DNA of 64,000 nt from Pseudoalteromonas luteoviolacea S2607 (GCF_001625575.1 NZ_AUXV01000072.1:186001-250000); one strand, 5' to 3'; positions 18,511-28,186 are shown, numbered from the stretch's first letter. The notes: a model not told the origin generated them from the letters alone. Numbers and translations are program-made.

Positions 18511-20838
18511 CTACGAGTTTTCAGCGAGTTTTGCAATTAATGAGTGAAGGGCTTCTTGCCCTTCTCTTATTAATTCTTCAAGTTCAACTATCCACGCTTC
18601 ACGTTCTTCTTTATTTGATTCAGCAGATTGAGTTTCCATTACCTTAGCATGCTGCTGTACTAATTTTAGGCCTACAGAGCCGGCTGCCCCTTTCAACTTA
18701 TGTGCTACTGAACCATACTCCTGTTCATCACCTTCGCTGTTAGCCGCTTTGAGCTCATCACAATACGTTGGGTTTAGTTTACCGAACAATTCACAGCTTC
18801 TTCTGAAAGTACTGACCCCCATTGAAGATACAAAATCAGTGATCGTTTCTATATCTAATAAAGTTCGCTCTATTTCCAGTACTTCGATGGTATCGTTGCT
18901 ACACGCCCCCACTTCCTCTTTGGCATTGTCAATGCCAAACAATTCAGCCAGCATTTTATCTAACTTAGTCGTGTTGATTGGCTTTGCCAACGCACCTTGA
19001 ATGCTTATACCCTGCAGCTCCTGCTCAGCACTTCGTACATTTGCAGTGAGCGCAACAATTGGTAACGCATCGAAGTGGCTATCATCTCTTATTTGTCTAG
19101 CCACTTCATCACCATTGAGATCTGGCAATTGCATATCCAACAAAATCAAATCAAGGTCATCTTCAGTTTGCACTAGTGACAAGGCATCTTCACCAGTTTC
19201 GGCCCAAATAACCTCGTGACCCCGTTGTTCAAGCAAGTTAGTGGCAATCTCAGCATTCAGAGGCACATCTTCAACCAAGAGAATATACAGCCCTCTGCCT
19301 GCATAACTTTGCTGGTTCGGAGCACTACATAGTTCTAACGGGATTTCCACATCAAAACGACTGCCTTGGCCCGCTTCACTTTTGACTTCAATACTGCCCT
19401 TCATAGCCTGGACCAGTGCTTTAGTAACTGCGAGCCCAATACCAGACCCTATCGCATTGTTCCCCTCAGCGTCCGGTGCTTTGTAATACATGTCAAAGAT
19501 TTTATCTTGCTGTTCAGCGGAGATCCCAACCCCAGTATCAATAATACTCATGGTTAACCATGGGCCATCTTCTCTGTTTTCACGGCGACAGTCTAAAGTT
19601 ACGCTGCCTCTGTGTGTAAACTTCACTGCATTGTTTATCAGGTTCCATAGCACCTGACGCAATCTAGTTGGGTCTAGCAGAGCGTATATATCTAATACAC
19701 CTGTACGCTTTATTTTAAACTCTAGGCCTTTTTGTCCGGCAATTAAGTCTGAGAAGTTAACAACATCATTAATAAAGTCAGACACATTAATGCTGTCTGT
19801 CGCGATATCAAGTTGTTCTCTATCAATTTTATCGAGATCGATGATGTCATTGAATATATTGCCTAACGTCTCTGCACTTGAAAATACAGTGTTACACCAG
19901 CTTTTTTGCTGCTGTGTCAATTCAGTATCAAGTAACATTCGAGTAAGGCCCACAATACCATTGAGTGGCGTGCGTAGTTCGTGGCTCAAGGTGGCAATAA
20001 ATTTCCCCTTGTCCTTATAAGCTGTTTCAAGCGCCTGCTCTGCTTCTTTACGGCTGGTAATATCACGGCCAAAAGCCAATAAACCAATGTATTCCCCTTC
20101 ATTATTAATAAAGGGTAACTTTCGCATTTCAAACCATCGGTTTTCGTCTTTCACAGGGTACTCAACATCGAGTGAAATAGTTTGCTGCGTTGCACTTACC
20201 TGCTCATCCGTTTCCAATACTTTTGGTACCAAATGTTCAGCAAAAATTTCATCGGCAGTTTTACCAATTAGCCCTGCACTTTCAATGCCTATGACTTGTT
20301 CAAACTTCTTGTTACAGCCAGCAAACACACCATGCTCGTCTCGGTAGTAAAATAAATCTGGCGAGGAGTCCACTATCGAACGAAGTAACATGCTCTGTTG
20401 AGCGAGTTCCTGTTCAGCTTTGCGACGTTCGGTGATCTCATTACGCAATTCAGCAATAGCCCTGTGCTTGGCATGCAATGCCATTTTTCTTTCATCTATT
20501 TCGTTATTTAGGCGATTAATATTGTCTTTTAGTGTCTGATTTAAGAGTTTTTCTTGCTGAGTCGCTGACTCTAAATACTCTTTCGAACTTTCCAATTGAC
20601 GAATTGCAAAAACTGCAACAGATATTAGTAACGGCGATGTCAATGCCGCGAACACCACGACCGACAACACGTTCACTAAGCTTACAGAGCCCAATGCAAC
20701 GTAAAAAAACATACAGGATAAAACGAGTGAAGCGATAAGCACCAATACATATGCAATTGCACCGGCTTTACGTTCTCCGTATTTACGAACCAAATTGGAA
20801 AGAATTCGAGCCCAAGACCCAAATGAAGAATCAAGCAT
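18511..20838 (-). CDS. arcB: Hybrid sensor kinase ArcB
   Basis: The 775-aa tripartite phosphorelay kinase partners ArcA. It has two TM helices (about 25-50 and 55-80) with a very short periplasmic loop, a coiled coil (85-145), a PAS domain (146-260), HisKA with His286 in SHELRTPLNG, HATPase with GSGIGLAV, a receiver domain with Asp568 in LLDMQLPD and an HPt domain with His713 in AHKLKGAAGSVGL. ATG 20838 is chosen because AAGGTGA is well spaced; GTG 20850 is the alternative. In the PAS domain Cys175 aligns with redox Cys180 of E. coli ArcB, but the Cys241 position is Trp (NRWFEMRKLP). Confidence 0.93.
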   Translation of the reverse strand: MLDSSFGSWARILSNLVRKYGERKAGAIAYVLVLIASLVLSCMFFYVALGSVSLVNVLSVVVFAALTSPLLISVAVFAIRQLESSKEYLESATQQEKLLNQTLKDNINRLNNEIDERKMALHAKHRAIAELRNEITERRKAEQELAQQSMLLRSIVDSSPDLFYYRDEHGVFAGCNKKFEQVIGIESAGLIGKTADEIFAEHLVPKVLETDEQVSATQQTISLDVEYPVKDENRWFEMRKLPFINNEGEYIGLLAFGRDITSRKEAEQALETAYKDKGKFIATLSHELRTPLNGIVGLTRMLLDTELTQQQKSWCNTVFSSAETLGNIFNDIIDLDKIDREQLDIATDSINVSDFINDVVNFSDLIAGQKGLEFKIKRTGVLDIYALLDPTRLRQVLWNLINNAVKFTHRGSVTLDCRRENREDGPWLTMSIIDTGVGISAEQQDKIFDMYYKAPDAEGNNAIGSGIGLAVTKALVQAMKGSIEVKSEAGQGSRFDVEIPLELCSAPNQQSYAGRGLYILLVEDVPLNAEIATNLLEQRGHEVIWAETGEDALSLVQTEDDLDLILLDMQLPDLNGDEVARQIRDDSHFDALPIVALTANVRSAEQELQGISIQGALAKPINTTKLDKMLAELFGIDNAKEEVGACSNDTIEVLEIERTLLDIETITDFVSSMGVSTFRRSCELFGKLNPTYCDELKAANSEGDEQEYGSVAHKLKGAAGSVGLKLVQQHAKVMETQSAESNKEEREAWIVELEELIREGQEALHSLIAKLAENS

Positions 20839-21098
20839 AATAATAGTCACCTTGTTAACGCAGCCATTATACCTTAGCTGAACACATATGCGAGCAGCCT
20901 AACACTGTAACTTTGTTGAATAATCTAAAATTCCATTTACTTGCTCACTCATGAATACCCATAAAATTTATGTGATAATGTATCAAATACTGCACATTAG
21001 CCTATATTTTCTTTATGCGAAATCAGAATATCAACAGCAAAACGTCTTGTTTTAGTGTAATATGCGAGCGTTTTAGGTCGTGATTAAAGAGAGTTTAA
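20839..21098. other. arcB/folE2 divergent gap
   Basis: About 260 bp of AT-rich non-coding sequence carries both promoters. I could not identify convincing promoter boxes, and no palindrome resembling a Zur site is obvious to the eye. Confidence 0.4.
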
Positions 21099-22019
21099 AT
21101 GCCAACTTCAATGCCAGACATTGCGCACTGTGCAGATGCGCTAAAAACGGGAACATTAGACTGGGTCGGAATGGGAAATATAGAATTGCCACTCCAACTG
21201 AGTAGCAAAGGACTAAATGATATTCCCGTTACAGCAAAAGCAGACACTTTTGTTAGCTTAGACAAAGCCGATGCCAAAGGCATCCACATGTCACGATTAT
21301 TTTTGGCTTTGGATAAGTTATCTTGCGAGCAAACCCTAACTCCCATCACTTTAACAGCGTTACTTGACCAATTTTTGACAACGCATAAAGATTTGAGTCA
21401 AGCAGCAAAAGTTGTTATCGCTTTTGAATTGCCTCTGCGACGTGCTTCTTTATTAAGTGGTAAACGAGGTTGGAAGAATTATCCGGTCACGATTTCTGCC
21501 GTCTTAAGAGACAACCAAATCAAAATGGAGTTGGCAATTGACGTTACGTACTCTTCAACATGCCCTTGCTCTGCCGCCCTTGCTAGACAATTAATTCAAA
21601 ATGCATTTGAAGAAAAGTTTGCCGGTCAGCAATTAGATCATGAAACTGTCATCAATTGGCTAGGTACAACAGAGGGTATTGTTGCAACACCACATTCACA
21701 GCGTTCAATCGCCAATATAAAGGTCCAGTTACCACAAGATACGACTGAATTCGATATACTTGGCCTTGTTGATTTGGTCGAGCAAGAGCTAAAAACGCCG
21801 GTGCAAACAGCGGTTAAAAGAGAAGACGAGCAAGAGTTTGCTAGATTGAATGGCCAAAACTTGATGTTTTGTGAAGATGCAGCAAGAAAATTAAAAGCAC
21901 TTTTTAATACGCAGAACTACCTCGATTTCTATGTAAAAATTAACCACTACGAATCACTGCATGCGCATGATGCTGTAGCCTATGCGGTTAAAGGTGTTCA
22001 AGGAGGCTATCAAGCCTAG
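21099..22019 (+). CDS. folE2: GTP cyclohydrolase FolE2
   Basis: FolE2 (COG1469, type IB) converts GTP to dihydroneopterin triphosphate for folate synthesis and works with metals other than zinc. The 306-aa protein has VGMGNIELPL, KADTFVSLDKADAKGIHMSRLF, the TYSSTCPCSAALARQLI block with the catalytic Cys, and a C-terminal LKRxDEQEFAxxNGQNxMFCEDAAR-like region, all typical. In many bacteria it backs up the zinc enzyme FolE. With folA it covers two steps of the folate pathway in this window, but the genes are not linked. AGAG upstream of the ATG is a modest ribosome site. Confidence 0.92.
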   Translation: MPTSMPDIAHCADALKTGTLDWVGMGNIELPLQLSSKGLNDIPVTAKADTFVSLDKADAKGIHMSRLFLALDKLSCEQTLTPITLTALLDQFLTTHKDLSQAAKVVIAFELPLRRASLLSGKRGWKNYPVTISAVLRDNQIKMELAIDVTYSSTCPCSAALARQLIQNAFEEKFAGQQLDHETVINWLGTTEGIVATPHSQRSIANIKVQLPQDTTEFDILGLVDLVEQELKTPVQTAVKREDEQEFARLNGQNLMFCEDAARKLKALFNTQNYLDFYVKINHYESLHAHDAVAYAVKGVQGGYQA

Positions 22020-22026
22020 CCCTCTC

Positions 22027-22047
22027 GCGAAGGTTTTCAGCCTTCGC
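22027..22047 (+). terminator. Hairpin after folE2
   Basis: GCGAAGG / CCTTCGC with loop TTTTCAG, 8 bp after the stop. It lacks a T tract, so terminator activity is uncertain. Confidence 0.45.
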
Positions 22048-22121
22048 AAACCTAAAAATCACTTTTCGGCACACTCTTTGCTTATTAAATACAAAGTCAA
22101 ATTGTTGTCGTGGAGTGATTT

Positions 22122-22712
22122 ATGGAACTTACACTGTTAGCTATTTTAGCGCTCGTAGTTGTTGCCTCAATTGTAATTTCAAAGTATACCGACGCGGGCG
22201 GAAACCCCTATCCGTTTAATCGCAAAGATTCTGTATTCTCAACCGTAGAAGCATCATTCTTACAACTTTTAGAACGCGCAGTTGGCGACAGATTTAAAAT
22301 AGTTAGTCGAGTAAAGTTGGTCGACGTTATCGAGTGCAAGCCGGGGTTATCAAAAAAAGCTCGCCGCTCAGCCATAACGAAAGCGCAAAATAAACAGCTC
22401 GACTATGTCTTAGTCGATAAAAGTACTTTAAATATTGTTGCCGCCGTAGACTTGGTTAATAATGCCAATAAAAATGGGCATAAAGCGCAAAAAGATTGGT
22501 TTGTCAGTGGTGCCCTTGAGTCTGCTGGGATCCCTCATATCCGAATGAAAATTAAGTCTGGTTATAAAAGCCCAGAAGTGCGTGCTGCAATCTTGTTCAA
22601 GCTTGGTCAAAAGCCGGATCAAACAAAGCCAGTTCGCAAGCGCAATTACAAACCAGCAGTTTTATCACCTTCTCAAGCAAAAGCTGCAAGCACACAGCTT
22701 GCTGAAATCTAG
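22122..22712 (+). CDS. DUF2726 domain protein
   Basis: This 196-aa protein has one N-terminal membrane helix (residues 2-21) and a cytoplasmic DUF2726 domain. The domain pattern is visible: YPFNRKDSVFSTVEASFLQLL, a basic AITKAQNKQLDYVLVDK segment and DLVNNANKNGHKAQKDWF near 105-130. DUF2726 is related to restriction-endonuclease-like folds and to topoisomerase-associated nuclease domains; no function is established. The Lys/Arg-rich C terminus may be disordered. It is flanked by hairpins on both sides, so probably monocistronic. Confidence 0.8.
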   Translation: MELTLLAILALVVVASIVISKYTDAGGNPYPFNRKDSVFSTVEASFLQLLERAVGDRFKIVSRVKLVDVIECKPGLSKKARRSAITKAQNKQLDYVLVDKSTLNIVAAVDLVNNANKNGHKAQKDWFVSGALESAGIPHIRMKIKSGYKSPEVRAAILFKLGQKPDQTKPVRKRNYKPAVLSPSQAKAASTQLAEI

Positions 22713-22721
22713 TTAATACCC

Positions 22722-22745
22722 AGCTGCCTGCTTCGTCAGGCAGCT
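22722..22745 (+). terminator. Hairpin after DUF2726 gene
   Basis: AGCTGCCTG / CAGGCAGCT with loop CTTCGT, a stable 9-bp stem. Downstream bases (AGGTTCTC) give only a weak T tract. Confidence 0.5.
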
Positions 22746-22831
22746 AGGTTCTCAGATTTCCCCGCCTAAATAATGCTTTCAAAATAAGAATGTATATAAT
22801 GAGCAATAAATAAATCCATAAGAGACAAATT

Positions 22832-23539
22832 ATGAAAATCGGCATTATTGGTGCGATGGAGCAAGAAGTCACTATTTTACGTGACACAATGCAATCTCCT
22901 CAAACGCTAAAAAAAGGCGGCTTTACTTTCTTTACAGGCCAATTAGGCGGCCACGAAGTAACATTAGTTCAGTCAGGTATTGGCAAAGTTGCAGCGACAG
23001 TAGCCACGACGCTGTTGATTGATAACTTTGCACCTGATTGCGTTATCAATACAGGCTCAGCAGGTGGTTTTGAACCTTCTCTAAATGTGGGTGACATTGT
23101 TATTTCTGACGAAGTTCGCCATCACGATGTTGATGTAACTGCTTTTGGTTACGAAATGGGCCAAGTACCGCAAATGCCAGCTGGGTTTGCCGCACACCCA
23201 GCCCTCATTAAAGCGTCAAAAGAGAGTATTCATGCCGTTGAAGGCATCCAAACTATGGTAGGCCAAATCTGTACGGGTGACTCGTTTATGTGTGATCCTG
23301 TCCGCATAGAAAAAACACGTCAAGATTTCCCTAACATGTTAGCTGTTGAAATGGAGGGCGCGGCAATCGCACAAGCTTGTCATGTGCTAGACACACCATT
23401 TGTCGTGATCCGCTCTATGTCTGATATCGCTGGCAAAGAATCTCCTCAATCTTTTGAAGAATATTTAGAAGTGGCATCAGTCAACTCATCTAAGCTAGTA
23501 GTCGCACTACTAGAAAAGCTTCAACAGGTTACGCTGTAA
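22832..23539 (+). CDS. mtnN: 5'-methylthioadenosine/S-adenosylhomocysteine nucleosidase
   Basis: MtnN (Pfs) hydrolyses methylthioadenosine and S-adenosylhomocysteine, feeding methionine salvage and autoinducer-2 precursor formation. The 235-aa product begins MKIGIIGAMEQE with Glu12, has NTGSAGG, HDVDVTAFGY, the VEMEGAAIAQACH block (catalytic Glu) and RSMSDIAG (catalytic Asp). A CbiB-family gene starts at the base after the stop codon, so the two are translationally linked. AAGAGACAAATT before the ATG is a fair ribosome site. Confidence 0.95.
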   Translation: MKIGIIGAMEQEVTILRDTMQSPQTLKKGGFTFFTGQLGGHEVTLVQSGIGKVAATVATTLLIDNFAPDCVINTGSAGGFEPSLNVGDIVISDEVRHHDVDVTAFGYEMGQVPQMPAGFAAHPALIKASKESIHAVEGIQTMVGQICTGDSFMCDPVRIEKTRQDFPNMLAVEMEGAAIAQACHVLDTPFVVIRSMSDIAGKESPQSFEEYLEVASVNSSKLVVALLEKLQQVTL

Positions 23540-24484
23540 GTGGTGCTACAAATATTGCAAGCCCAAGAGGGCTTGCTGATATTTTATCTAGCTATTTTTT
23601 GTGCTTTTTCCTTAAGGCTATCAAACCTTTACCACCCAAATACGCTTTTCACTCTGATCGCCAGCAATCTTGCTAAGCGCGTCGTCAGGGATAACATGGC
23701 AAAAAGCCATCATACTCTCTCTGGCACACTGGCTTTTACATTGCCGATTATCACTATCATGGCATTATTATTTGCCCTGTCATTTATTTCATTTTACCCA
23801 CAGTGGTTTGGCGGGCTGATTTTATATTTATGTCTAGATACACATTTTGAAAAACGCGCTCGAAGAATTGCCAAGCTATTAACAGTGAGCCAAAAAGGTT
23901 CAGCAAAACAACTTTTGAGCTCGATGGTAGCAAGAGATACACAATCTTTATCTGAGATTGGCATAATTAAAGCTTGTTTAGACTCTTTGGCACTTAATTC
24001 GGTCAGGCAGTTCTATCTATTGCTTATATTTTATTTAGTTGGAGGTCCATACCTAGCACTTGCTTATAAGCTCATGATGCTATGTGATCACAGTTGGAGA
24101 CAACTACTGAGTCCAAACCACCCATTTCTAGCCCCAGTGCAACGGGCTATTTATGTGCTCGAATGGCTACCTCTACGCGCCTTTGTGATTACGATGTCAC
24201 TGACACAAAACTTTGCGAAAACACAGCATTATCTCAAGCATTACGCTCAACACTATAGTAATAAGCACACTGGCTGGATCGTCTCATTGTTTTCGGCAAA
24301 CCTAAATGTGCAACTCGCTGGGCCACGCTTTTATCACGGTCAACGATTTGAAAACATTCGTATTGGCAGTGATCGCCAACCAACGGTAGAAGACATTCAA
24401 CACATGCTCAAACTCCAAGGCACAATGCGGTGGTTTTGGTTGGGTTTAACAGGCTTGATGTGGGCGGGGATAAATTTAACCTAG
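23540..24484 (+). CDS. CobD/CbiB-family membrane protein
   Basis: The 314-aa product has several hydrophobic helices (about 12-30, 65-100, 155-180, 290-310) and the CbiB hallmarks SMVARDTQSLSE followed by a helix, and GPRFYHG...IRIG near the C terminus. CbiB joins aminopropanol to cobyric acid in cobalamin synthesis. No other cobalamin genes are visible here, and the coupling is to mtnN instead, so the enzyme activity is unproven. The start is GTG at 23540, directly behind the mtnN stop; a second GTG at 23543 is possible. Confidence 0.75.
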   Translation: MVLQILQAQEGLLIFYLAIFCAFSLRLSNLYHPNTLFTLIASNLAKRVVRDNMAKSHHTLSGTLAFTLPIITIMALLFALSFISFYPQWFGGLILYLCLDTHFEKRARRIAKLLTVSQKGSAKQLLSSMVARDTQSLSEIGIIKACLDSLALNSVRQFYLLLIFYLVGGPYLALAYKLMMLCDHSWRQLLSPNHPFLAPVQRAIYVLEWLPLRAFVITMSLTQNFAKTQHYLKHYAQHYSNKHTGWIVSLFSANLNVQLAGPRFYHGQRFENIRIGSDRQPTVEDIQHMLKLQGTMRWFWLGLTGLMWAGINLT

Positions 24485-24511
24485 GCCAAATAAGTGTTTT
24501 ACTTGGCCTAG
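24481..24511. terminator. Bidirectional hairpin cbiB-like/tyrS
   Basis: CTAGGCCAA / TTGGCCTAG, 9-bp perfect stem with a 13-base loop, between two convergent genes. Moderate T content only. Confidence 0.55.
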
Positions 24512-24518
24512 AAACAAC

Positions 24519-25721
24519 TTAATTGACTGTTACTTTAGCAAACTTGCGTTTACCAACTTGGTAAATTTCTGTGCTACCCTTGGCGATTTCTAGCTTAGTA
24601 TCCGTTACCTTTTCTTCACCATTTAGTTTAACCGCACCCTGCTTGATCATACGCATCGCTTCAGACGTACTTGCAACCAAGCCAGCTTCTTTTAATAAGT
24701 TCGCAATAAAGGTCGTTTCACCTTCGATTTCGATCGCGACTTCAGGGATATCATCTGGTAGCGCATTTTTTTGAAAACGCTTGATAAAGTCTTGATGGGC
24801 TGCTTGCGCGTCATCTTCACTGTGGAAACGTGCAATCATTTCTTTAGCAAAATCTATTTTGATATCGCGAGGGTTGCGGCCACCTGCCACTTCTTCTTTT
24901 AACGCGTCTATTTCAGTCAGAGATTTAGCACTGAGTAGCTCATAGTAACGCCACATAAGATCATCAGAAATCGACATCACTTTACCAAACATTTCTGTTG
25001 GTGCATCCGTAATACCTATGTAGTTGCCCAGTGACTTTGACATCTTCTGAACACCATCCGTTCCTTCTAGCAGTGGCATCATCAATACAGTTTGAGGCTT
25101 TTGCCCCTCTTCTTTTTGTAATTCACGCCCCATCAATAAGTTAAAGCGCTGATCGGTACCACCTAGCTCAACATCCGCTTCAAGTGCTACAGAGTCCCAG
25201 CCCTGTACTAATGGATACAAGAATTCATGAATAGCAATTGCTTGTCCGCCAGCATAACGCTTTTTAAAATCATCACGCTCCAGCATGCGAGCTACAGTTT
25301 GACGCGATGCAAGCTTAATCATGTCGGCACTACTTAATTTTTCCATCCACTGAGAATTAAACGCAACCGTTGTTTTCTCTGGGTCTAAAATTTTAAATAC
25401 TTGCTCTTTATAGGTTTCAGCATTCGCTAGCACATCTTCACGCGTTAAAGGCTTACGCGTTACATTTTTTCCAGTTGGGTCACCGATCATACCTGTGAAA
25501 TCACCAATCAAGAAAATAACCTCATGACCTAAATCTTGGAAAGTTTTTAATTTATTAATTAGAACTGTGTGGCCTAAATGCAAATCCGGCGCTGTTGGAT
25601 CAAATCCAGCCTTAATACGCAGCTTTTTCCCTGACTTCAGTTTTTCTTTCAATTCGTCTTCAATCAATATGTCTTCTGCACCGCGCTTAATCTCAGCAAA
25701 TGCAGTTTCAATGTCCACCAT
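24519..25721 (-). CDS. tyrS: Tyrosyl-tRNA synthetase
   Basis: This class I synthetase charges tRNA-Tyr. The 400-aa protein shows the HIGH-like motif [39 protein letters not shown], the KMSKS motif in [11 protein letters not shown] and a C-terminal S4 RNA-binding domain (about 335-400, [16 protein letters not shown]). Its pattern fits the shorter TyrS type 2 subgroup. ATG 25721 has GGAG 5 nt upstream; a GTG two codons earlier is not needed. It is divergent from the M23 peptidase gene. Confidence 0.95.
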   Translation of the reverse strand: MVDIETAFAEIKRGAEDILIEDELKEKLKSGKKLRIKAGFDPTAPDLHLGHTVLINKLKTFQDLGHEVIFLIGDFTGMIGDPTGKNVTRKPLTREDVLANAETYKEQVFKILDPEKTTVAFNSQWMEKLSSADMIKLASRQTVARMLERDDFKKRYAGGQAIAIHEFLYPLVQGWDSVALEADVELGGTDQRFNLLMGRELQKEEGQKPQTVLMMPLLEGTDGVQKMSKSLGNYIGITDAPTEMFGKVMSISDDLMWRYYELLSAKSLTEIDALKEEVAGGRNPRDIKIDFAKEMIARFHSEDDAQAAHQDFIKRFQKNALPDDIPEVAIEIEGETTFIANLLKEAGLVASTSEAMRMIKQGAVKLNGEEKVTDTKLEIAKGSTEIYQVGKRKFAKVTVN

Positions 25722-25869
25722 TATCACTCCAACACAAAATTCAGTTTATCGCTCGATTCTAGCCTATATTTCACGGAGTTTAAATGCACAAAATACTGGT
25801 ATTAACGCTTTATTACGTATATGCTGCACTATTATCCATAAAAATTCTTGACAGCGAAAAAGGCACGTT
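25722..25869. promoter_or_regulatory. tyrS/M23 peptidase divergent promoter region
   Basis: A 148-bp gap holds both promoters. No individual boxes could be assigned reliably. Confidence 0.4.
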
Positions 25870-27204
25870 ATGGTACCTGCAGTAAAGAAGCTACCCAAAA
25901 AACATAAAATGCTCATTGCTGGGCTGTTAGCTACAATGATTGGGATAGCCTTGATACCTTCAGAGAAGGCCACTGCATCTAGAGATCACAAAGATGATGC
26001 GCTAGAAGTAGGCAAACGCTATGAGCTTCCAATTAAGGTGGAAGAACAACAAGAACAAATCACCGAATTAAGCGAAGAACATACGCACTCTGAAGAAGAA
26101 ACGGACACAGTTCACTTCAACTATGTTGATCATAAAGTTAGATCAGGAGATAGTTTAGCTATCTTATTCAAACGCGCAGGTTACTCCGCGCAAACGCTGC
26201 ATAAGCTTGTCAACACAAATGCAGAAACACGCAAACTCACCAAAATCCACCCAGGTGAAGTATTAAGCTTTGCAAGCGATGAACAAGGCAATTTAGCACA
26301 GTTAAAGTATGTACTATCCAAAACGGATACCTTGTATGTCACTCGAAAAGACGATAGTCACTACGAAACGCAAATTACCAGTAAAGAAATTGAAACCAGA
26401 GAAGAAACCTCAGGTGGAAAAATTAGATCTTCGTTTTGGACGGCTGGTATCTCTGCTGGCCTGACGCAAAGACAAATTATGAACTTTGCAAATATTTTTG
26501 GCTGGGATGTGGATTTCGCTAACGATATAAGAGAAGGCGACTCGTTTACCCTAGTGTATGAAACTCATTTTGTAGATGGTGAAGAAATTGGCAATGGCAA
26601 AATTATCGCTGCTGAGTTTATAAACCAAGGTGACACCTACACAGCGATTAGGCACACCAATGGCGAATTTTATACGCCTGAAGGCCGCAGTATGAAAAAA
26701 GCCTTCTTGCGGGCACCTGTGAACTTTAAGTACATCAGCTCTAATTTTAACCCTCGCAGGCTGCATCCTGTAACCAAACAAGTTCGTCCCCATAGGGGAA
26801 TTGATTACGCAGCGAAAGTAGGCACACCGGTCGTAGCAGCTGGTAATGGTAAAGTAACCAAAGCGGGTTATAACAGGTTAAATGGTAATTACGTGTTCAT
26901 TGAACATGGGGGGCAATATACAACGAAATATTTGCACCTACATAAGAAGCATGTAAAAACCGGGCAAAGAGTTAAACAAGGGCAAAAGATTGGAACTGTA
27001 GGCGCAACTGGTCGAGTGACAGGGCCTCACCTACACTATGAGTTTTTGGTAAACGGTCAACACCGCAATCCTAAAACAGTAAAGCTGCCTAAGTCACTAC
27101 CGCTCCCTAAGGCAGAGCTTGCCAAGTTTAAACCGCTTGCTGATAAGATGGTGGTACGTTTGGAGCGCAAACGTGAGTTAATGCTGGCGTTGAATGACAA
27201 ATAA
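25870..27204 (+). CDS. M23 family murein endopeptidase, MepM-like
   Basis: This envelope enzyme cleaves peptidoglycan cross-links. Residues 14-32 form an N-terminal membrane anchor. An acidic linker follows, then an OapA/LysM-like domain (VRSGDSLAILFKRAGYS, about 92-165), a middle domain with TAGISAGLTQRQIMNFA, and a C-terminal M23 domain with zinc ligands His308 and Asp312 (HRGID) and the HLH of residues 387-389. Length (444) and order match E. coli MepM (440). MepM sits beside tRNA or zinc-uptake genes in other species; here it is opposite tyrS, an order that also occurs in related marine bacteria as far as I recall. Confidence 0.88.
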   Translation: MVPAVKKLPKKHKMLIAGLLATMIGIALIPSEKATASRDHKDDALEVGKRYELPIKVEEQQEQITELSEEHTHSEEETDTVHFNYVDHKVRSGDSLAILFKRAGYSAQTLHKLVNTNAETRKLTKIHPGEVLSFASDEQGNLAQLKYVLSKTDTLYVTRKDDSHYETQITSKEIETREETSGGKIRSSFWTAGISAGLTQRQIMNFANIFGWDVDFANDIREGDSFTLVYETHFVDGEEIGNGKIIAAEFINQGDTYTAIRHTNGEFYTPEGRSMKKAFLRAPVNFKYISSNFNPRRLHPVTKQVRPHRGIDYAAKVGTPVVAAGNGKVTKAGYNRLNGNYVFIEHGGQYTTKYLHLHKKHVKTGQRVKQGQKIGTVGATGRVTGPHLHYEFLVNGQHRNPKTVKLPKSLPLPKAELAKFKPLADKMVVRLERKRELMLALNDK

Positions 27205-27218
27205 CAACATCACTATTT

Positions 27219-27246
27219 AAAAAGGCGAGGATCTCCTCGCCTTTTT
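27219..27246. terminator. Bidirectional terminator
   Basis: AAAGGCGAGG / CCTCGCCTTT with loop ATCT, with A's on the left and T5 on the right. It serves both the M23 gene and the convergent AsmA-like gene. Confidence 0.85.
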
Positions 27247-27250
27247 AATT

Positions 27251-28177
27251 TTAATTTCCAACCATTTTTAATTTCAAAAATTGCTCTAATGCCTGAGGAT
27301 CAGCCGCCAATGGTTGTAATTGCATACCTAGCTGCATCATGCTTGTTTGCTCAGGAAATGCCATGCTTATTTCAAATGAGTTTAAACCGCCTACAAAGTC
27401 TTTTACAGCTTGCTTGTTCGCTTCGCTAGCAGGTACTGCGTCTAGCTGGGCCGATAACATCGATTGTAATTGAGTGTGGTCTAAGCCATTCTTTTGTAAA
27501 AGCTCATCGACCAAGGTTTTTAGCTCACCATCATTGTTAAGTGAAAACGAAAATGCTTTCGGCTGTATCGCCTGCATTGCACTCATCATTTTACTCTGCA
27601 TTTGCAGCTCAGCTTCTAGGTCCATCTCGCCCTTTTCGTGCAGTTTGTCAATTTCACGCTGCAAATTCATGAGGTCTTGGCTATTGGTCATGTTAAAGTC
27701 GATAACAAGATCTAAAATATTGTGCGCCGATGCTGAGAACTTGATCTCGCTGTCTCCATTACTTTCATCAAAGCTCATAGAGGCAACCAAATCATATTGC
27801 GCTTTTACAATGCTATCAGGCAAGACCGCAGCATTCATCGGCTCTTTTTGCCAGTCACTAGAAAACGATAAGCCGTTTATAACAAGCTCTGTGTACGGGC
27901 TGATTTTATCTGACTCATAGCCTGCAATTGAAAGGCTTGAAATATCAATCAGTGGTAGGCTTGTTTCCTTATTCATGAAAGAAACGTTGTTTATTACCAC
28001 TGTATTGCTGAGCAAGCTGTAGTCGACATTTTCGTAATTAACATTAAACCCCGTTTGCTCCGAGAATTGTTGCATTTGGTGTGCGATTACCTCATTAGCT
28101 TGGTTATTCGCATACCAATTTGCACCGACTGCGCCGCACACGGCAATAGCAACGGCTGTTATAGCCACTTTATTCAT
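27251..28177 (-). CDS. Uncharacterised envelope protein (AsmA/DUF945-like)
   Basis: I do not recognise this 308-aa protein. Residues 3-20 form a signal anchor (VAITAVAIAVCGAVGA). The following region (NVNYENVDYSLLSNTVVINNVSF) resembles the start of AsmA or DUF945 repeats, with alternating beta strands to residue 165. A charged helix follows (about 165-200), then another beta/helical part with many Met and Gln residues. It is probably periplasmic and inner-membrane tethered. It starts 9 nt behind radA and has a good site AAGGAAGTACT, so it belongs to the radA transcript. No catalytic motif is apparent. Confidence 0.6.
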   Translation of the reverse strand: MNKVAITAVAIAVCGAVGANWYANNQANEVIAHQMQQFSEQTGFNVNYENVDYSLLSNTVVINNVSFMNKETSLPLIDISSLSIAGYESDKISPYTELVINGLSFSSDWQKEPMNAAVLPDSIVKAQYDLVASMSFDESNGDSEIKFSASAHNILDLVIDFNMTNSQDLMNLQREIDKLHEKGEMDLEAELQMQSKMMSAMQAIQPKAFSFSLNNDGELKTLVDELLQKNGLDHTQLQSMLSAQLDAVPASEANKQAVKDFVGGLNSFEISMAFPEQTSMMQLGMQLQPLAADPQALEQFLKLKMVGN

Positions 28178-28186
28178 AGTACTTCC

